Assembly (NCBI RefSeq): GCF_005281475.1 | Contig: NZ_CP040106.1 | Location: 5,012,001-5,076,000, forward strand | Source: Echinicola rosea | Lineage (GTDB): Bacteria; Bacteroidota; Bacteroidia; Cytophagales; Cyclobacteriaceae | DNA length: 64,000 bases | Direction of reading: 5' to 3' | Shown here: positions 55,001 through 62,973 of the stretch, one piece after another | Layout of the letters: the number at the start of each line of letters is the position of its first letter | How positions within the stretch are numbered: position 1 is the first letter of the stretch | Program-made: the position numbers and the translations under genes | The notes under the pieces: model-generated | The model's input: the letters and a program-made list of their open reading frames with translations, nothing else | Told to the model about the DNA's origin: nothing | Database searches by the model: none

Positions 55001-55232
55001 TCAACTGCTGGTCAAGATATTCATCAGGACGTATTTCGTTCTTAAGCCTACCGAGCACCTCCAATATCCGTCCCTTCATTTCTTGGGTGGCCTTGTTGGT
55101 AAAAGTAACCGCTAATATCCCCCTAAAGGCCAATGGATGGGCCAAAGCCAGTTTAAGGTACTCCAAGGTAAGGGTGTAAGTCTTTCCAGAGCCGGCAGAT
55201 GATTTATAGATAATAAAGGGCTTTGCTTCCAT
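52002..55232 (-). CDS. AddA-like UvrD-type helicase-nuclease subunit
   Basis: A 1076-residue protein with superfamily 1 helicase motifs: P-loop SSAGSGKT (11-18), GILAVTFTNKATQEMK, FLIDEFQDTS and LVVGDVKQSIYRWRGGD. The C-terminal motif VIDFKTG (Asp1032, Lys1034) belongs to a RecB-like nuclease. It forms AddAB with the gene that follows, resects double-strand breaks and loads RecA. The length is somewhat less than B. subtilis AddA (1232). Confidence 0.88.
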   Translation of the reverse strand: MEAKPFIIYKSSAGSGKTYTLTLEYLKLALAHPLAFRGILAVTFTNKATQEMKGRILEVLGRLKNEIRPDEYLDQQLMEHLGLDEAGLKTQASRVLTAILHDYANFSVSTIDSFFQKVVRAFAREIDLQAKFDVAMDQDAVLERVVDRVVQHVLDDSYLHKWLVDYALTKIQEGKSWDIRSNIRDLGMEIFTENFKQYQQLIREFLSSEKNLELFRNYLNTKKQALHKKAAEMKTDANALRQQFGLEWTDFSGGKRGFALLFDKLGEHISPIPELTESRKAAIDDETKWYSKTSKQKEAIMAAYHAGLGDILRQFVPLRQEWMTYQAIDKNFYAYGIFRNLLEELRDLKDEENILMISDANDFLKEITKENDAPFIYEKVGNQYKHFLIDEFQDTSGFQWDSFKPLLENSLSYEHTNLVVGDVKQSIYRWRGGDMKLLLEKVEEDIGSSRIAVKGLDTNFRSLPQIVAFNNTLFSVLPEQLERSFERETGHPSPGILTKAYQDVAQKVPAAKNELDFQGMVRMEFLEDTGEEEDLGYTEMVLEKLPAMIMELQDHGYRPRDIAFLVRKKHQGAMIADALMAYRHEHPELDYSFDVVSDESMFLDKAATVKALIAALNYLADPTDHVSFQTLWFYWSSLNGQAISHEVFSTRDKPDWLAEKIAAFAAEADRIAKLPLMELLEELVALLGFYELQTELAYISGFKEAVYDYVANNRADLSGFLHWWEENSHKRTVKIPEGHDAMPIITIHKSKGLQYKVVLMPFLMWRIVDFSKDNIIWSPFRDMEEDVEAIIPLTLKKELANSVFKPIHLEEVTMAYLDTLNMIYVALTRAEEVLWTLSPKKIVKNSSKASSNPLEKNLLEIMEQGGLKTAEHDLSSFFDQESSVFKWGEWPESTDTSQDTKPLKDGLLTWNHRKWGELLEVKQYAVDFSEEGLAQRHRRSFGVLIHELLEKSPNQQEAMDQLQSFYFEGRLDSEEKEIVRDQLKKLFGKEQFRSWFEGSGRILTEQGVLLPGGRQRRPDRIVIKGNLAEVIDFKTGEELDKHQRQVREYMKLVAGLGDYQVKGFLCYLETGRIIEV

Positions 55233-55450
55233 GGTCTATAATTTAGGCAAAACAAGGGGAATTTTAAGGATATAAAAAACCTTTGACATTAACTGTCGCA
55301 ATTTTCAGTAAAATACCAGCACTATCCCCCTCCATCATAGCAAGCAGTGCATGTAGATGGATATTTGAAAATAGTGAAACTGGATCATTCCCTAATTGCT
55401 GAAGTATGCCTACCTTCGCCACAAAACTTCAATTTTAAATTCAGCATCGG

Positions 55451-56221
55451 ATGTTCTTCTACCTAGCGCAGTTCCTTACCTTTCTTGCCATGCCGCTTAC
55501 CATTCTGATCATTATTCTGATCCTGGCGTTAATATATCACCAGAAAAACCATGGAAAGCTATTTGGAACAATAGGCGTGGTGCTACTGCTATTTTTCTCC
55601 AATACGTTTATTGCTAACACTGCCATGTTTTTATGGGAACCGGCTTACAAGCCTATTGCCGCCCTTCCCTCCTATGAATTTGGCATTGTGCTGACAGGCG
55701 TGACCAATCTGGATAAAACCGCCTATGACCGTACCTTTTTCAATAAAGGAGCAGATAGGGCAACCCAAGCGGTTCAATTGTATAAAATGAACAAGATAAA
55801 GAAGATATTGATCACGGGTGGCCAGGGCCTAAACCCCACCAACTCCAATACCGAAGCAAAATTGCTGGCCGACTTTATGGAAATTGCAGGAGTGCCTGAA
55901 GAGGACATTATCATAGAAAACCAAGCTGTCAATACCCGTCAGAATGCACTTTTTACTAAACAAAAGCTTACACTACTAAATATTGACCCAGAGTCAATTC
56001 AATTATTGATCACCTCTGCCTTCCATATGAAGCGGGCCAAGGCCTGCTTTGACAAAGCCGGAGTTCCAACCGACACTTTTCCCGTGGATTACTACGCTTC
56101 CGACATCAAAGCAGACTTTAAAAGCCTCGTCATGCCTTCACCTAATGGATTGGTTATTTGGCACAAATTATTTAAAGAGTGGATAGGGCTTACGGTTTAT
56201 AGGCTGGTCGGTTATATATAA
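55451..56221 (+). CDS. YdcF/SanA-family membrane protein (DUF218)
   Basis: A 256-residue protein. Two hydrophobic segments fill residues 1-62, followed by a DUF218 domain (about 75-240) with GIVLTGVTN, ILITGGQGLN, IIENQAVNTRQNA and LITSAFHMKRA. Members such as ElyC and SanA act in envelope assembly and the substrate is unknown. It starts opposite the addA-like gene and converges on a CBS gene. Confidence 0.88.
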   Translation: MFFYLAQFLTFLAMPLTILIIILILALIYHQKNHGKLFGTIGVVLLLFFSNTFIANTAMFLWEPAYKPIAALPSYEFGIVLTGVTNLDKTAYDRTFFNKGADRATQAVQLYKMNKIKKILITGGQGLNPTNSNTEAKLLADFMEIAGVPEEDIIIENQAVNTRQNALFTKQKLTLLNIDPESIQLLITSAFHMKRAKACFDKAGVPTDTFPVDYYASDIKADFKSLVMPSPNGLVIWHKLFKEWIGLTVYRLVGYI

Positions 56222-56257
56222 AAATAAAGTAGAAGTAGTAAATTTCCTTTCACCCGT

Positions 56258-56719
56258 TTACCACGTCGATGATTTGAGGCGTGGCATAGCCCTGATAATA
56301 TCACTTAAACTTATCTGCCCTAATAGTCTGCCATCCTTAAGCACTGGAAAACGCCTGATTTTCAATTCCAAAAATCGGTGGGCAGCATCAAAAATCGTCA
56401 GTTCTGGATCCATGGTGATGACATCTTTGGTCATATGCTCATGCACTCGGCCTGCCATTCTGGGGGTGTTGTTATATTTTCCGCGGATAATCTCTTTAAG
56501 GCAATCCACCTCGGAAATTATGCCTACGAGGTTTTGGCCATCGTCCAATACCGGTGCTCCTGAAATCCGCTTCTGTGTCAATATTTGGACGACATGGTCA
56601 ATGGTGTCCTCCGGATGGAATGTGGTGAGGTTGGTAGTCATGTGATCTGACACCAAAATAGGTTGGGACGCGCTCGTACTGGGCTCAGCCAAGCGAACAC
56701 CTTGAAAACTTTTTACCAT
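56258..56719 (-). CDS. two-CBS-domain protein
   Basis: A 153-residue cytoplasmic protein with two CBS domains (about 22-80 and 88-148), seen from DHMTTNLTTFHPEDTIDHV and HEMTKDVITM-like repeats and GAPVLDDGQNLVGIISEVD. CBS pairs bind adenosine nucleotides and regulate enzymes or channels. The short N-terminal extension is low complexity. Free-standing gene. Confidence 0.9.
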   Translation of the reverse strand: MVKSFQGVRLAEPSTSASQPILVSDHMTTNLTTFHPEDTIDHVVQILTQKRISGAPVLDDGQNLVGIISEVDCLKEIIRGKYNNTPRMAGRVHEHMTKDVITMDPELTIFDAAHRFLELKIRRFPVLKDGRLLGQISLSDIIRAMPRLKSSTW

Positions 56720-56847
56720 AATTATTTCGGGTTTAAATGAGTTATGAGCTGAATAATATACCTAAATAAGAAGACAATTACAAAATATATTTTAGATACA
56801 AGTAAAAAAACCGGTATAAACCTTCAAAAAATATCAAATAAACCCAA

Positions 56848-57342
56848 TTATCCTCCCCCTTCGCAATTGATGCGTAAAAGCTGAATGCCCTGTCCAAACT
56901 CCAGCTCATTGGGCGTCTCAAACCGAAATACACCATCTTCTTCCTTCACGGGACCATACCCTTCCAAGACCAGATTATCCCTAAACAGAAAAGCCACTTC
57001 GCGCTTGGATCTTTTTCCTTCAGCAGCAAAACTGTATTCTGCAATTAAAGTATCACCTGACATTTCACCTTCAAAAGACCCCGAATTGAGGTCCTTTTCA
57101 AATAGTTTATAAACGAGCACTCCCTTTACCTTCCCATCAGCTTTTTGGTCAATCTGGAGACGAACGGTATCTTTTTCCCCCAGATAGGCAAAGCAAATGT
57201 TTTCCACTTTTGGATCCGAAGCAGACTGGTCACGGACATTGTCATGGAAATTATCCGTATTGCTCCCATTTCTTTGACCACAAGCCATAAGTACCAAGAG
57301 AAAAAAATGGATAGGATTAATTTTTTTGTGCTGTATCATCAT
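56848..57342 (-). CDS. hypothetical lipoprotein
   Basis: A 164-residue lipoprotein (lipobox Leu-Met-Ala-Cys near residue 20) with a beta-rich domain (VENICFAYLGEKDTVRLQI, LIAEYSFAAEGK) of a type found in many Bacteroidota lipoproteins without known function. It lies 10 bp after the cutC stop and closes that operon. The start may be at either of two consecutive ATGs. Confidence 0.6.
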   Translation of the reverse strand: MMIQHKKINPIHFFLLVLMACGQRNGSNTDNFHDNVRDQSASDPKVENICFAYLGEKDTVRLQIDQKADGKVKGVLVYKLFEKDLNSGSFEGEMSGDTLIAEYSFAAEGKRSKREVAFLFRDNLVLEGYGPVKEEDGVFRFETPNELEFGQGIQLLRINCEGGG

Positions 57343-57352
57343 TGTAGGGAAT

Positions 57353-58096
57353 TTAATTACCCAGCACCTGCAAAAACCTTTCCACCTCTTCTTTACTGAT
57401 GGTCAAAACTTTTTCTTGATGCTCTGGTACCGCGCTTAAGGCCAAGTTTTCATTCCAATACTCACTGGAAGAAGCTCTCCATGCTTTACAGCTGGCGTGA
57501 ACTTCCCTCAAATTGCCCGTAGCGGAAAGGTCCTCGACCAACTCGGCTTTCATACCTCCACCAGGCATGATATTGATCCTGTTTCCGGCTTTATAAAGCA
57601 AACGCTTGATCACATCAAGTCCTTCTGTAACCGTATTTTTTCCTCCCGAAGTAAGGATTCTCCTGAATCCGCATTCTATCACCGCCTCCAAGGACTTTTC
57701 GAAGTTTCTACTTGCGTCAAATGCTCTGTGGAAGGTACACGGCATACCTCCTGCTGCGTCTATCAGTTGCTCACAGGCACCGATATTGACTTCGCCTTGG
57801 GGCGTAAGGACACCGAAGACAAATCCATCAGCACCATATTTTTTAAGAATCCGAATATCTTCATGCATCGCCTGCAGTTCGTCATTGGTGTAAACAAAAT
57901 CCCCACCCCTCGGGCGGATCATCACGAACACCGGGATATCGACTTTACTTTTGATATGCTTAAGGGTTCCTGCGGAAGGTGTCTCACCACCTTCCAAGAA
58001 ATCGGCACACAGCTCCAACCTGTCGATTCCATATTCGGAAGCTTTGATGGCCGCTTCGACCGTAAACACCGGAGCTTCTAGTAGAATCTTTGTCAT
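57353..58096 (-). CDS. cutC: CutC-family protein
   Basis: A 247-residue cytoplasmic TIM-barrel protein of the CutC family, recognised by LCADFLEGGETPSAGTLK, FVMIRPRGGDFVY, HRAFDA and GFRRILTSGG. Often called a copper homeostasis protein. That role is weakly supported in bacteria, and the fold suggests a small-molecule enzyme. It starts 3 bp after the glycosylasparaginase stop, an unusual partner that may hint at N-glycan or amino-sugar breakdown. Confidence 0.9.
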   Translation of the reverse strand: MTKILLEAPVFTVEAAIKASEYGIDRLELCADFLEGGETPSAGTLKHIKSKVDIPVFVMIRPRGGDFVYTNDELQAMHEDIRILKKYGADGFVFGVLTPQGEVNIGACEQLIDAAGGMPCTFHRAFDASRNFEKSLEAVIECGFRRILTSGGKNTVTEGLDVIKRLLYKAGNRINIMPGGGMKAELVEDLSATGNLREVHASCKAWRASSSEYWNENLALSAVPEHQEKVLTISKEEVERFLQVLGN

Positions 58097-58099
58097 ATT

Positions 58100-59083
58100 C
58101 TAAAATTTACTTTTTGAGTCCACCAAGGCTTTGCCGTCCTGATGATGCATGGCATAATTAAACCCGGGATGTACCGCATATGCACCATGCTCTCCATCCT
58201 TATTGACAGCAAGAAATCCTGCTTGAATACCATCGATTCCCTTATTTTTGCTGATCAATCTCCTCACTGCTTCTTCACAAGCTTCCTGAGGGCTCCTGCC
58301 CTGTCGCATCAACTCTACGATAAGAAAACTGCCACAGATCTTGATAATGGATTCCCCTAGCCCTGTGGCCGTAGCGGCTCCTACTTCATTGTCCACATAA
58401 AGCCCCGCACCGATGATCGGGCTATCGCCGACCCTACCGTGCATCTTATATGCCAAACCGCTGGTCGTACACGATCCTGCCAAATTACCGTTCTCATCCA
58501 AACCGATCATACCGATGGTATCGTGGTTTTCAATATTGATGACCGGTTTGTACTCGGATTTAAGCTTCCACTTCTCGTATGCCTTTTCTGCTGCTGGACT
58601 TAATTTCTCCTCCTCAATGGGAAAGCCTTCCTGAATGGCAAACTGTCTTGCCCCTTCGCCAGCCAACATCACATGCGGTGTATCCTCCATTACTTTTCTG
58701 GCAAGGGAAATCGGGTGCTTCACCTGACGGACAAAGCAAACTGATCCGCATGATCCGTCCCCTTTCATGATAGATGCATCTAAGGTCACGATCCCCTCCC
58801 TGTCTGGAAGGCCTTGAAGCCCTACGGAAAGGTTCTTCAGGTCGTTTTCAGTTACCATGACTCCCTGCTCCACTGCATCCACAATATCTCCTGACTGGCC
58901 CAATACTTCCCAGGCTTTGTCGTTGGCAGCCATGCCATGGTTCCAGGTGGAAAGGATAAGCGGTTTATGTGTCTCTCCCCTTTTTCTCTCGGTATGGCCA
59001 GCCAAGGCACCAGACATGGAACCTGGCAATATTAGGGCTGAGGACAATAGGGTGTTTTTGAGAAATTTTCTTCTATCTGACAT
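58100..59083 (-). CDS. glycosylasparaginase (N4-(beta-GlcNAc)-L-asparaginase)
   Basis: A 327-residue Ntn-hydrolase that cleaves the GlcNAc-Asn bond of glycoprotein fragments. The N-terminus has a Tat-like signal (Asp-Arg-Arg-Lys-Phe-Leu-Lys). The nucleophile Thr is near residue 189 in NHDTIGM, the autocleavage site. GLDENGNLAGSCTTSGLAYKMHGRVGDSPI follows as in the family. The first gene of an operon with cutC and a lipoprotein. It is probably exported to the periplasm. Confidence 0.92.
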   Translation of the reverse strand: MSDRRKFLKNTLLSSALILPGSMSGALAGHTERKRGETHKPLILSTWNHGMAANDKAWEVLGQSGDIVDAVEQGVMVTENDLKNLSVGLQGLPDREGIVTLDASIMKGDGSCGSVCFVRQVKHPISLARKVMEDTPHVMLAGEGARQFAIQEGFPIEEEKLSPAAEKAYEKWKLKSEYKPVINIENHDTIGMIGLDENGNLAGSCTTSGLAYKMHGRVGDSPIIGAGLYVDNEVGAATATGLGESIIKICGSFLIVELMRQGRSPQEACEEAVRRLISKNKGIDGIQAGFLAVNKDGEHGAYAVHPGFNYAMHHQDGKALVDSKSKF

Positions 59084-59349
59084 TATACGTTCATTTTTGG
59101 CATTGGTATCTATTCCGAAAAATAATCAATTTTAAAGAAAAATAACATCTCCACAGCTCAAATAATCTATTTTTTCAATAAACTTACCCGATAAAAATAT
59201 AAATTTCAAAAAAGTAAAAAAGGCCATCCTATAATGTCCATATCACTGTAGGCTACATCTTTCCATTACTTATGAAAGAAATTCCTCAGGATCCGATCCG
59301 TACGAAACATTATAAAACAGCCTCTCCTGTAGCCGCCTACTATTTTGCG

Positions 59350-61152
59350 CTATTTAATCGCCTCAATATACGCTTGTTCTTCAAAATAATCCCTGAACTC
59401 CAGATCGGTAGCTGCCCTAAGTTTCAGGTAAGGGCTCCGCTGGACTGCCTTCTTAAGGTTTTCATAAAGCCGCTCTTCATCGCTGTTCTGGCTAGCCACC
59501 AATGCCAATCCATAAAAGGCATATCCAAATTCCATATTGCTCAGCGCACTTTCCTCAAAGGCGATGGCCGCTTGTCCATACTCTTCTGCCAAAAAATAAG
59601 CTAAGCCCTTATTAAACATGTTGGTGGCCGTTTCAGGAGCCTTGTCCAACCTCAAGGTGGCCAGTTTATAATCTCCTCTGATGATATCCAGGGCCCCCCG
59701 CTTACCTTCATTGAAACGCTGGAATTCAGGGTTGTCTTTTGCAAGCGCATTGGCTTTGGATATTTCCAGGTAAGCTGCTCCGTAATCACCCCACATAAGG
59801 TAAGCCTGCCCCATGTTGTGCCTGGCCTGTGGACTTTCATTGATTTCATTGGACATTCTGAAAAGCCTCATGGCCTGGTTGACTTTATTGTTTTTGTCAC
59901 TGATCTTGATCATGCGATGGGCCTGGTTAAGGTAAACCACACCAAGGTTATTATAGGCCAATGCCGAGCCGTGTTTTTTAAGCATGGCCTCATAGATTAG
60001 CTGCTTGTCCTTCAGTCCTGGGTTAAATGTGGCAGCTCTTGCCAGTTCTGCTTCCGTAAGCTCATCTCCAGTAGCAGTGCCATTGATGTACATATTCGCC
60101 ATGGCAGAGATTTCAGGATCACTCCTTCTGTCTTGTGCCATCATCACCATGACTTTTGCCAGCTGCATTTCACCGAATTTTTCCTTTGAGAACCTATTAT
60201 AAGAAGGGATTTCCTTTAATTGCTCCACCTTACTTTCATACGTATCATCGGCGTAAATCACATCGAAGTACTTGTCCCGCTCCTTCATGTCTATTCCTTC
60301 GAATGTCCTCAACAAATGCCTGAACAGCAACCAATCAGGCTCTTTTCGCTGCAACACAATGTCTATACTTTCCACATCGCCCTCATACCCCATTTTTTTC
60401 AGTTGTACCCTGACTTGCTGTTCCGCTACTTGTGCCCTGGTAGCAGCCAAGCTGTTGTAGTCACCTTCATCTGGTGACGCCATTCCCAACACAATGATCC
60501 TATTGATTTCCTCTCCTTTTTCCACCAGAGACTTCAGTTCACCCACAAAATCTTCATTGAACGATGACGGATTGGCCTGGGCGGCGTTTTTTGAAAAATA
60601 GTAATTCAGCTCATGAGCCGCCATGTTCATAAAATCATCGTCATAACTCATATAAGCTCCCACTTCGGGGATATTTTCACCGGGAGCAAATTGTCCTACC
60701 CTAGCCAAATTCACTGTACTGATGATGCCAGTGGCCAGGGTCATGTAGGGAGTAGTAAACGCTTTACCGGTCTCCACTTCCTCCATCAGCCCCTTTATCC
60801 TGAGTTCTCCCCTGTCCATGCCTTCCATATACGGAAAAGACATGTTGCGGATAATTTCCACTGCCTGCCCCGGCCCGGCCAGATCACTTTCATCAACTTT
60901 GATCTCTTCCAGTGGAAGTGCTCCCTCTCCATATTGGTACTCCGGCAGCAGGGTGTAATTATTTTCTTCGGATACCAGACCTGCCGGTATGGTGGCACGT
61001 AATTTGAAACGAACCGAATCGTTGTGCAGTACCAATGGATCTTTATCTACCTTTACTATGGGCAATCCAGCCTTGTCAAAAAGAGATTGTGTACTACATG
61101 ACACCCAAAACACTGAAAAGCAAACCATTAAAATCTTAAACGAGTATTTCAT
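59350..61152 (-). CDS. TPR lipoprotein with OmpA-like segment
   Basis: With the start at 61152 (21 residues after the longest open start) this is a 600-residue lipoprotein, lipobox Trp-Val-Ser-Cys. After an immunoglobulin-like region comes a short stretch like an OmpA peptidoglycan-binding core (IIVLGMASPDEGDYNSLAATRA). Several TPR-like helices fill residues about 380-580 (ALAYNNLGVVYLNQA, ARHNMGQAYLMWGDYGAAYL). Such proteins are common and uncharacterised in Bacteroidota, and they may organise cell-envelope assembly. Divergent from the PspC-like gene. Confidence 0.75.
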   Translation of the reverse strand: MKYSFKILMVCFSVFWVSCSTQSLFDKAGLPIVKVDKDPLVLHNDSVRFKLRATIPAGLVSEENNYTLLPEYQYGEGALPLEEIKVDESDLAGPGQAVEIIRNMSFPYMEGMDRGELRIKGLMEEVETGKAFTTPYMTLATGIISTVNLARVGQFAPGENIPEVGAYMSYDDDFMNMAAHELNYYFSKNAAQANPSSFNEDFVGELKSLVEKGEEINRIIVLGMASPDEGDYNSLAATRAQVAEQQVRVQLKKMGYEGDVESIDIVLQRKEPDWLLFRHLLRTFEGIDMKERDKYFDVIYADDTYESKVEQLKEIPSYNRFSKEKFGEMQLAKVMVMMAQDRRSDPEISAMANMYINGTATGDELTEAELARAATFNPGLKDKQLIYEAMLKKHGSALAYNNLGVVYLNQAHRMIKISDKNNKVNQAMRLFRMSNEINESPQARHNMGQAYLMWGDYGAAYLEISKANALAKDNPEFQRFNEGKRGALDIIRGDYKLATLRLDKAPETATNMFNKGLAYFLAEEYGQAAIAFEESALSNMEFGYAFYGLALVASQNSDEERLYENLKKAVQRSPYLKLRAATDLEFRDYFEEQAYIEAIK

Positions 61153-61230
61153 AAACTGTTTAGGCTTAGAGCGGTTTATTAGAATATTCATTATATTTAT
61201 ATTACTTTTAGACAATATTTAAAATCCTAG

Positions 61231-61452
61231 ATGATGGAAAAACTGAAAATATTCTTCGAAGACAGAGCATTTGGAGTTTGTTCTAAATTGGGTGAAAAAC
61301 TCAACTTCCCTATTGACGGAATCCGTCTGTTCTTTATCTACACTTCTTTTATTACGCTTGGCTCTCCTATCATTGTTTATGTGACCATGGCCATGTTGAT
61401 GAAAGTGAGGAAATTTTTCAGAAAGAGTAATAATCCTGTGCTTTTCGATTAA
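61231..61452 (+). CDS. PspC-domain-like small membrane protein
   Basis: A 73-residue protein with a single hydrophobic region (about 30-58) and the PspC core (FGVCSKLGEKLNF, IRLFFIYTSF, TLGSPIIVYVTMAML). PspC acts in envelope-stress responses. The Bacteroidota forms are short and of unknown role. Two ATGs start the frame. Its stop overlaps the stop of the convergent glycosyltransferase by 4 bp. Confidence 0.75.
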   Translation: MMEKLKIFFEDRAFGVCSKLGEKLNFPIDGIRLFFIYTSFITLGSPIIVYVTMAMLMKVRKFFRKSNNPVLFD

Positions 61453-62456
61453 AGGTCCGGGTATTTTCGCCTGCCCATTACATAGTAGGAAAGTACAATG
61501 GAAGCAACTTCCTTACTAGCTTTCTGGATAGGCAATTTTAATGCCAAAGCCCCTCGCTTATCAGCCCTGTTCTTCATTTTAAAAAAATCACGATATGCTT
61601 TCATCACTTGACCTGCATGCTTACTTTTTCCTGAAAGCACAAACTGCAAGGCTGCCGCGGCATCCAATAGTACCCTGAACACCATTATCTTGAGGAAGCC
61701 ACCCCTGGTTAAGTTCCTGTTGAGCATCAAAAGATTATTTCGGAAATTCAAGTAAGTCTTGAATGGGCTCGTCCGGGATAGCGTACCGCCGCCCACATGA
61801 TAAACCTGCACCTTTCCTAGATAGCCCGACTTCCAACCCTTTCTGGCCATCCGCCAGCACAGGTCTATTTCCTCCATATGGGCAAAAAAATCGGCTTCAA
61901 AGCCCCCCAAGTCGTGATACACATCGGCCCTGACGCCATAGCAGGCTCCAGACACCCAGTCCACCTCCACCTCATCATCGTACTGCCCGTGGTCCTCCTC
62001 CAAAATCCCGAGCACCCTCCCCCTGCAATAAGGATATCCCAATCGGTCTATATATCCTCCTCCGGCACCGGCATAATCAAAAATGGATTTATCTTGTTGC
62101 GATAGGATTTTGGGCTGGACAGCAGCAAAGTCTCCATGCGACCGGAGCCAATCGATCAGCTGAACGTCCCACTTTTCGCTGACCTCTACATCGGAATTCA
62201 ATAATATATAATAATGATACTGTCCTTTGAGTTGTTCGAGCACCTCATTATAGCCCTGGCTGAAGCCATGGTTTTGGGATAGGCTTATGAGTTTTACCGC
62301 CGAAAAATGTGTTTTCATCAAGGCCACTGAACCGTCGTTGCTATTATTGTCTGCGACGATTACATCAAAAAAACTGTTGGCCAAAATATTGGGAAGGAAA
62401 CGGCGTAGCATTCCTTCCCCATTATAATTCAGTATGACAATGGCCGCTTCTTTCAT
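61449..62456 (-). CDS. GT2-family glycosyltransferase
   Basis: A 335-residue glycosyltransferase of the GT-A fold, probably acting on membrane-linked sugars at the inner face. It has VILNYNGEGMLRRFL, the metal-binding-like LNSDVEVSE, GACYGVRADVYHDLGGFE and the H-x-E-EID block (AHMEEIDLCWRMARKG). The C-terminal part is helical. No other glycan gene is adjacent, and the substrate is unknown. It converges with the PspC gene and overlaps its stop. Confidence 0.88.
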   Translation of the reverse strand: MKEAAIVILNYNGEGMLRRFLPNILANSFFDVIVADNNSNDGSVALMKTHFSAVKLISLSQNHGFSQGYNEVLEQLKGQYHYYILLNSDVEVSEKWDVQLIDWLRSHGDFAAVQPKILSQQDKSIFDYAGAGGGYIDRLGYPYCRGRVLGILEEDHGQYDDEVEVDWVSGACYGVRADVYHDLGGFEADFFAHMEEIDLCWRMARKGWKSGYLGKVQVYHVGGGTLSRTSPFKTYLNFRNNLLMLNRNLTRGGFLKIMVFRVLLDAAAALQFVLSGKSKHAGQVMKAYRDFFKMKNRADKRGALALKLPIQKASKEVASIVLSYYVMGRRKYPDL

Positions 62457-62542
62457 GTGCTATTTTTGATCCTTTATGGCCACATATATTTTCGCCGGAT
62501 CTATTAGCATTCTTCTGCTTGTCAAATTTGCCATGTCCGATT

Positions 62543-62878
62543 TCATCCAAACATGCTGCCCATGTCCATCCCCGGAATATTGGGCATCATTCCTTCAGTA
62601 GCTTTCTGCATCTCTTCTTTGATGATCTTATCCATTTTTTCATAGGCCTTGTTGGCTGCCGCTACGATCAGGTCTTTCAGCATGTCCTTGTCATCAGGGG
62701 TCATCAGGCTCTCATCGATAGCGATGTCCACCATTTGTCTGTGGCCATTGACGATTACCTTCACCATCCCTGCTCCTGCCTCTGCTTCCGCCGTAAGGTG
62801 AACCAGCTCGGCCTGCTTTTCTTTGATTTTGGCCTGGGCTTCTTTCACCTTGTTCATGATATTCATAAAATCAAACAT
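62543..62878 (-). CDS. YbaB/EbfC-family nucleoid-associated protein
   Basis: With the Met at 62878 as start (the open frame reaches 62926 but the extra 16 residues are not typical) this is a 111-residue DNA-binding protein: MFDFMNIMNKVKEAQAKI, then VIVNGHRQMVDIAIDE. It ends in a Gly/Met-rich tail (PGMDMGSMFG). YbaB-type proteins are small dimeric DNA-binding factors and often lie near dnaX/recR. Here it follows hisS. Confidence 0.88.
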   Translation of the reverse strand: MFDFMNIMNKVKEAQAKIKEKQAELVHLTAEAEAGAGMVKVIVNGHRQMVDIAIDESLMTPDDKDMLKDLIVAAANKAYEKMDKIIKEEMQKATEGMMPNIPGMDMGSMFG

Positions 62879-62973
62879 AAATTTCGCGCTTTTTTGAATT
62901 CCAAATATAAATGATTTATAGGACAATCAGTCGTTCCTGCACTTGGTACGGCACTTCCTTTGAAAACGAACGT

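Noticed and set aside
59272..59604. + frame of 110 codons
   Set aside because: Mostly antisense to the TPR lipoprotein gene, with no signal or family.
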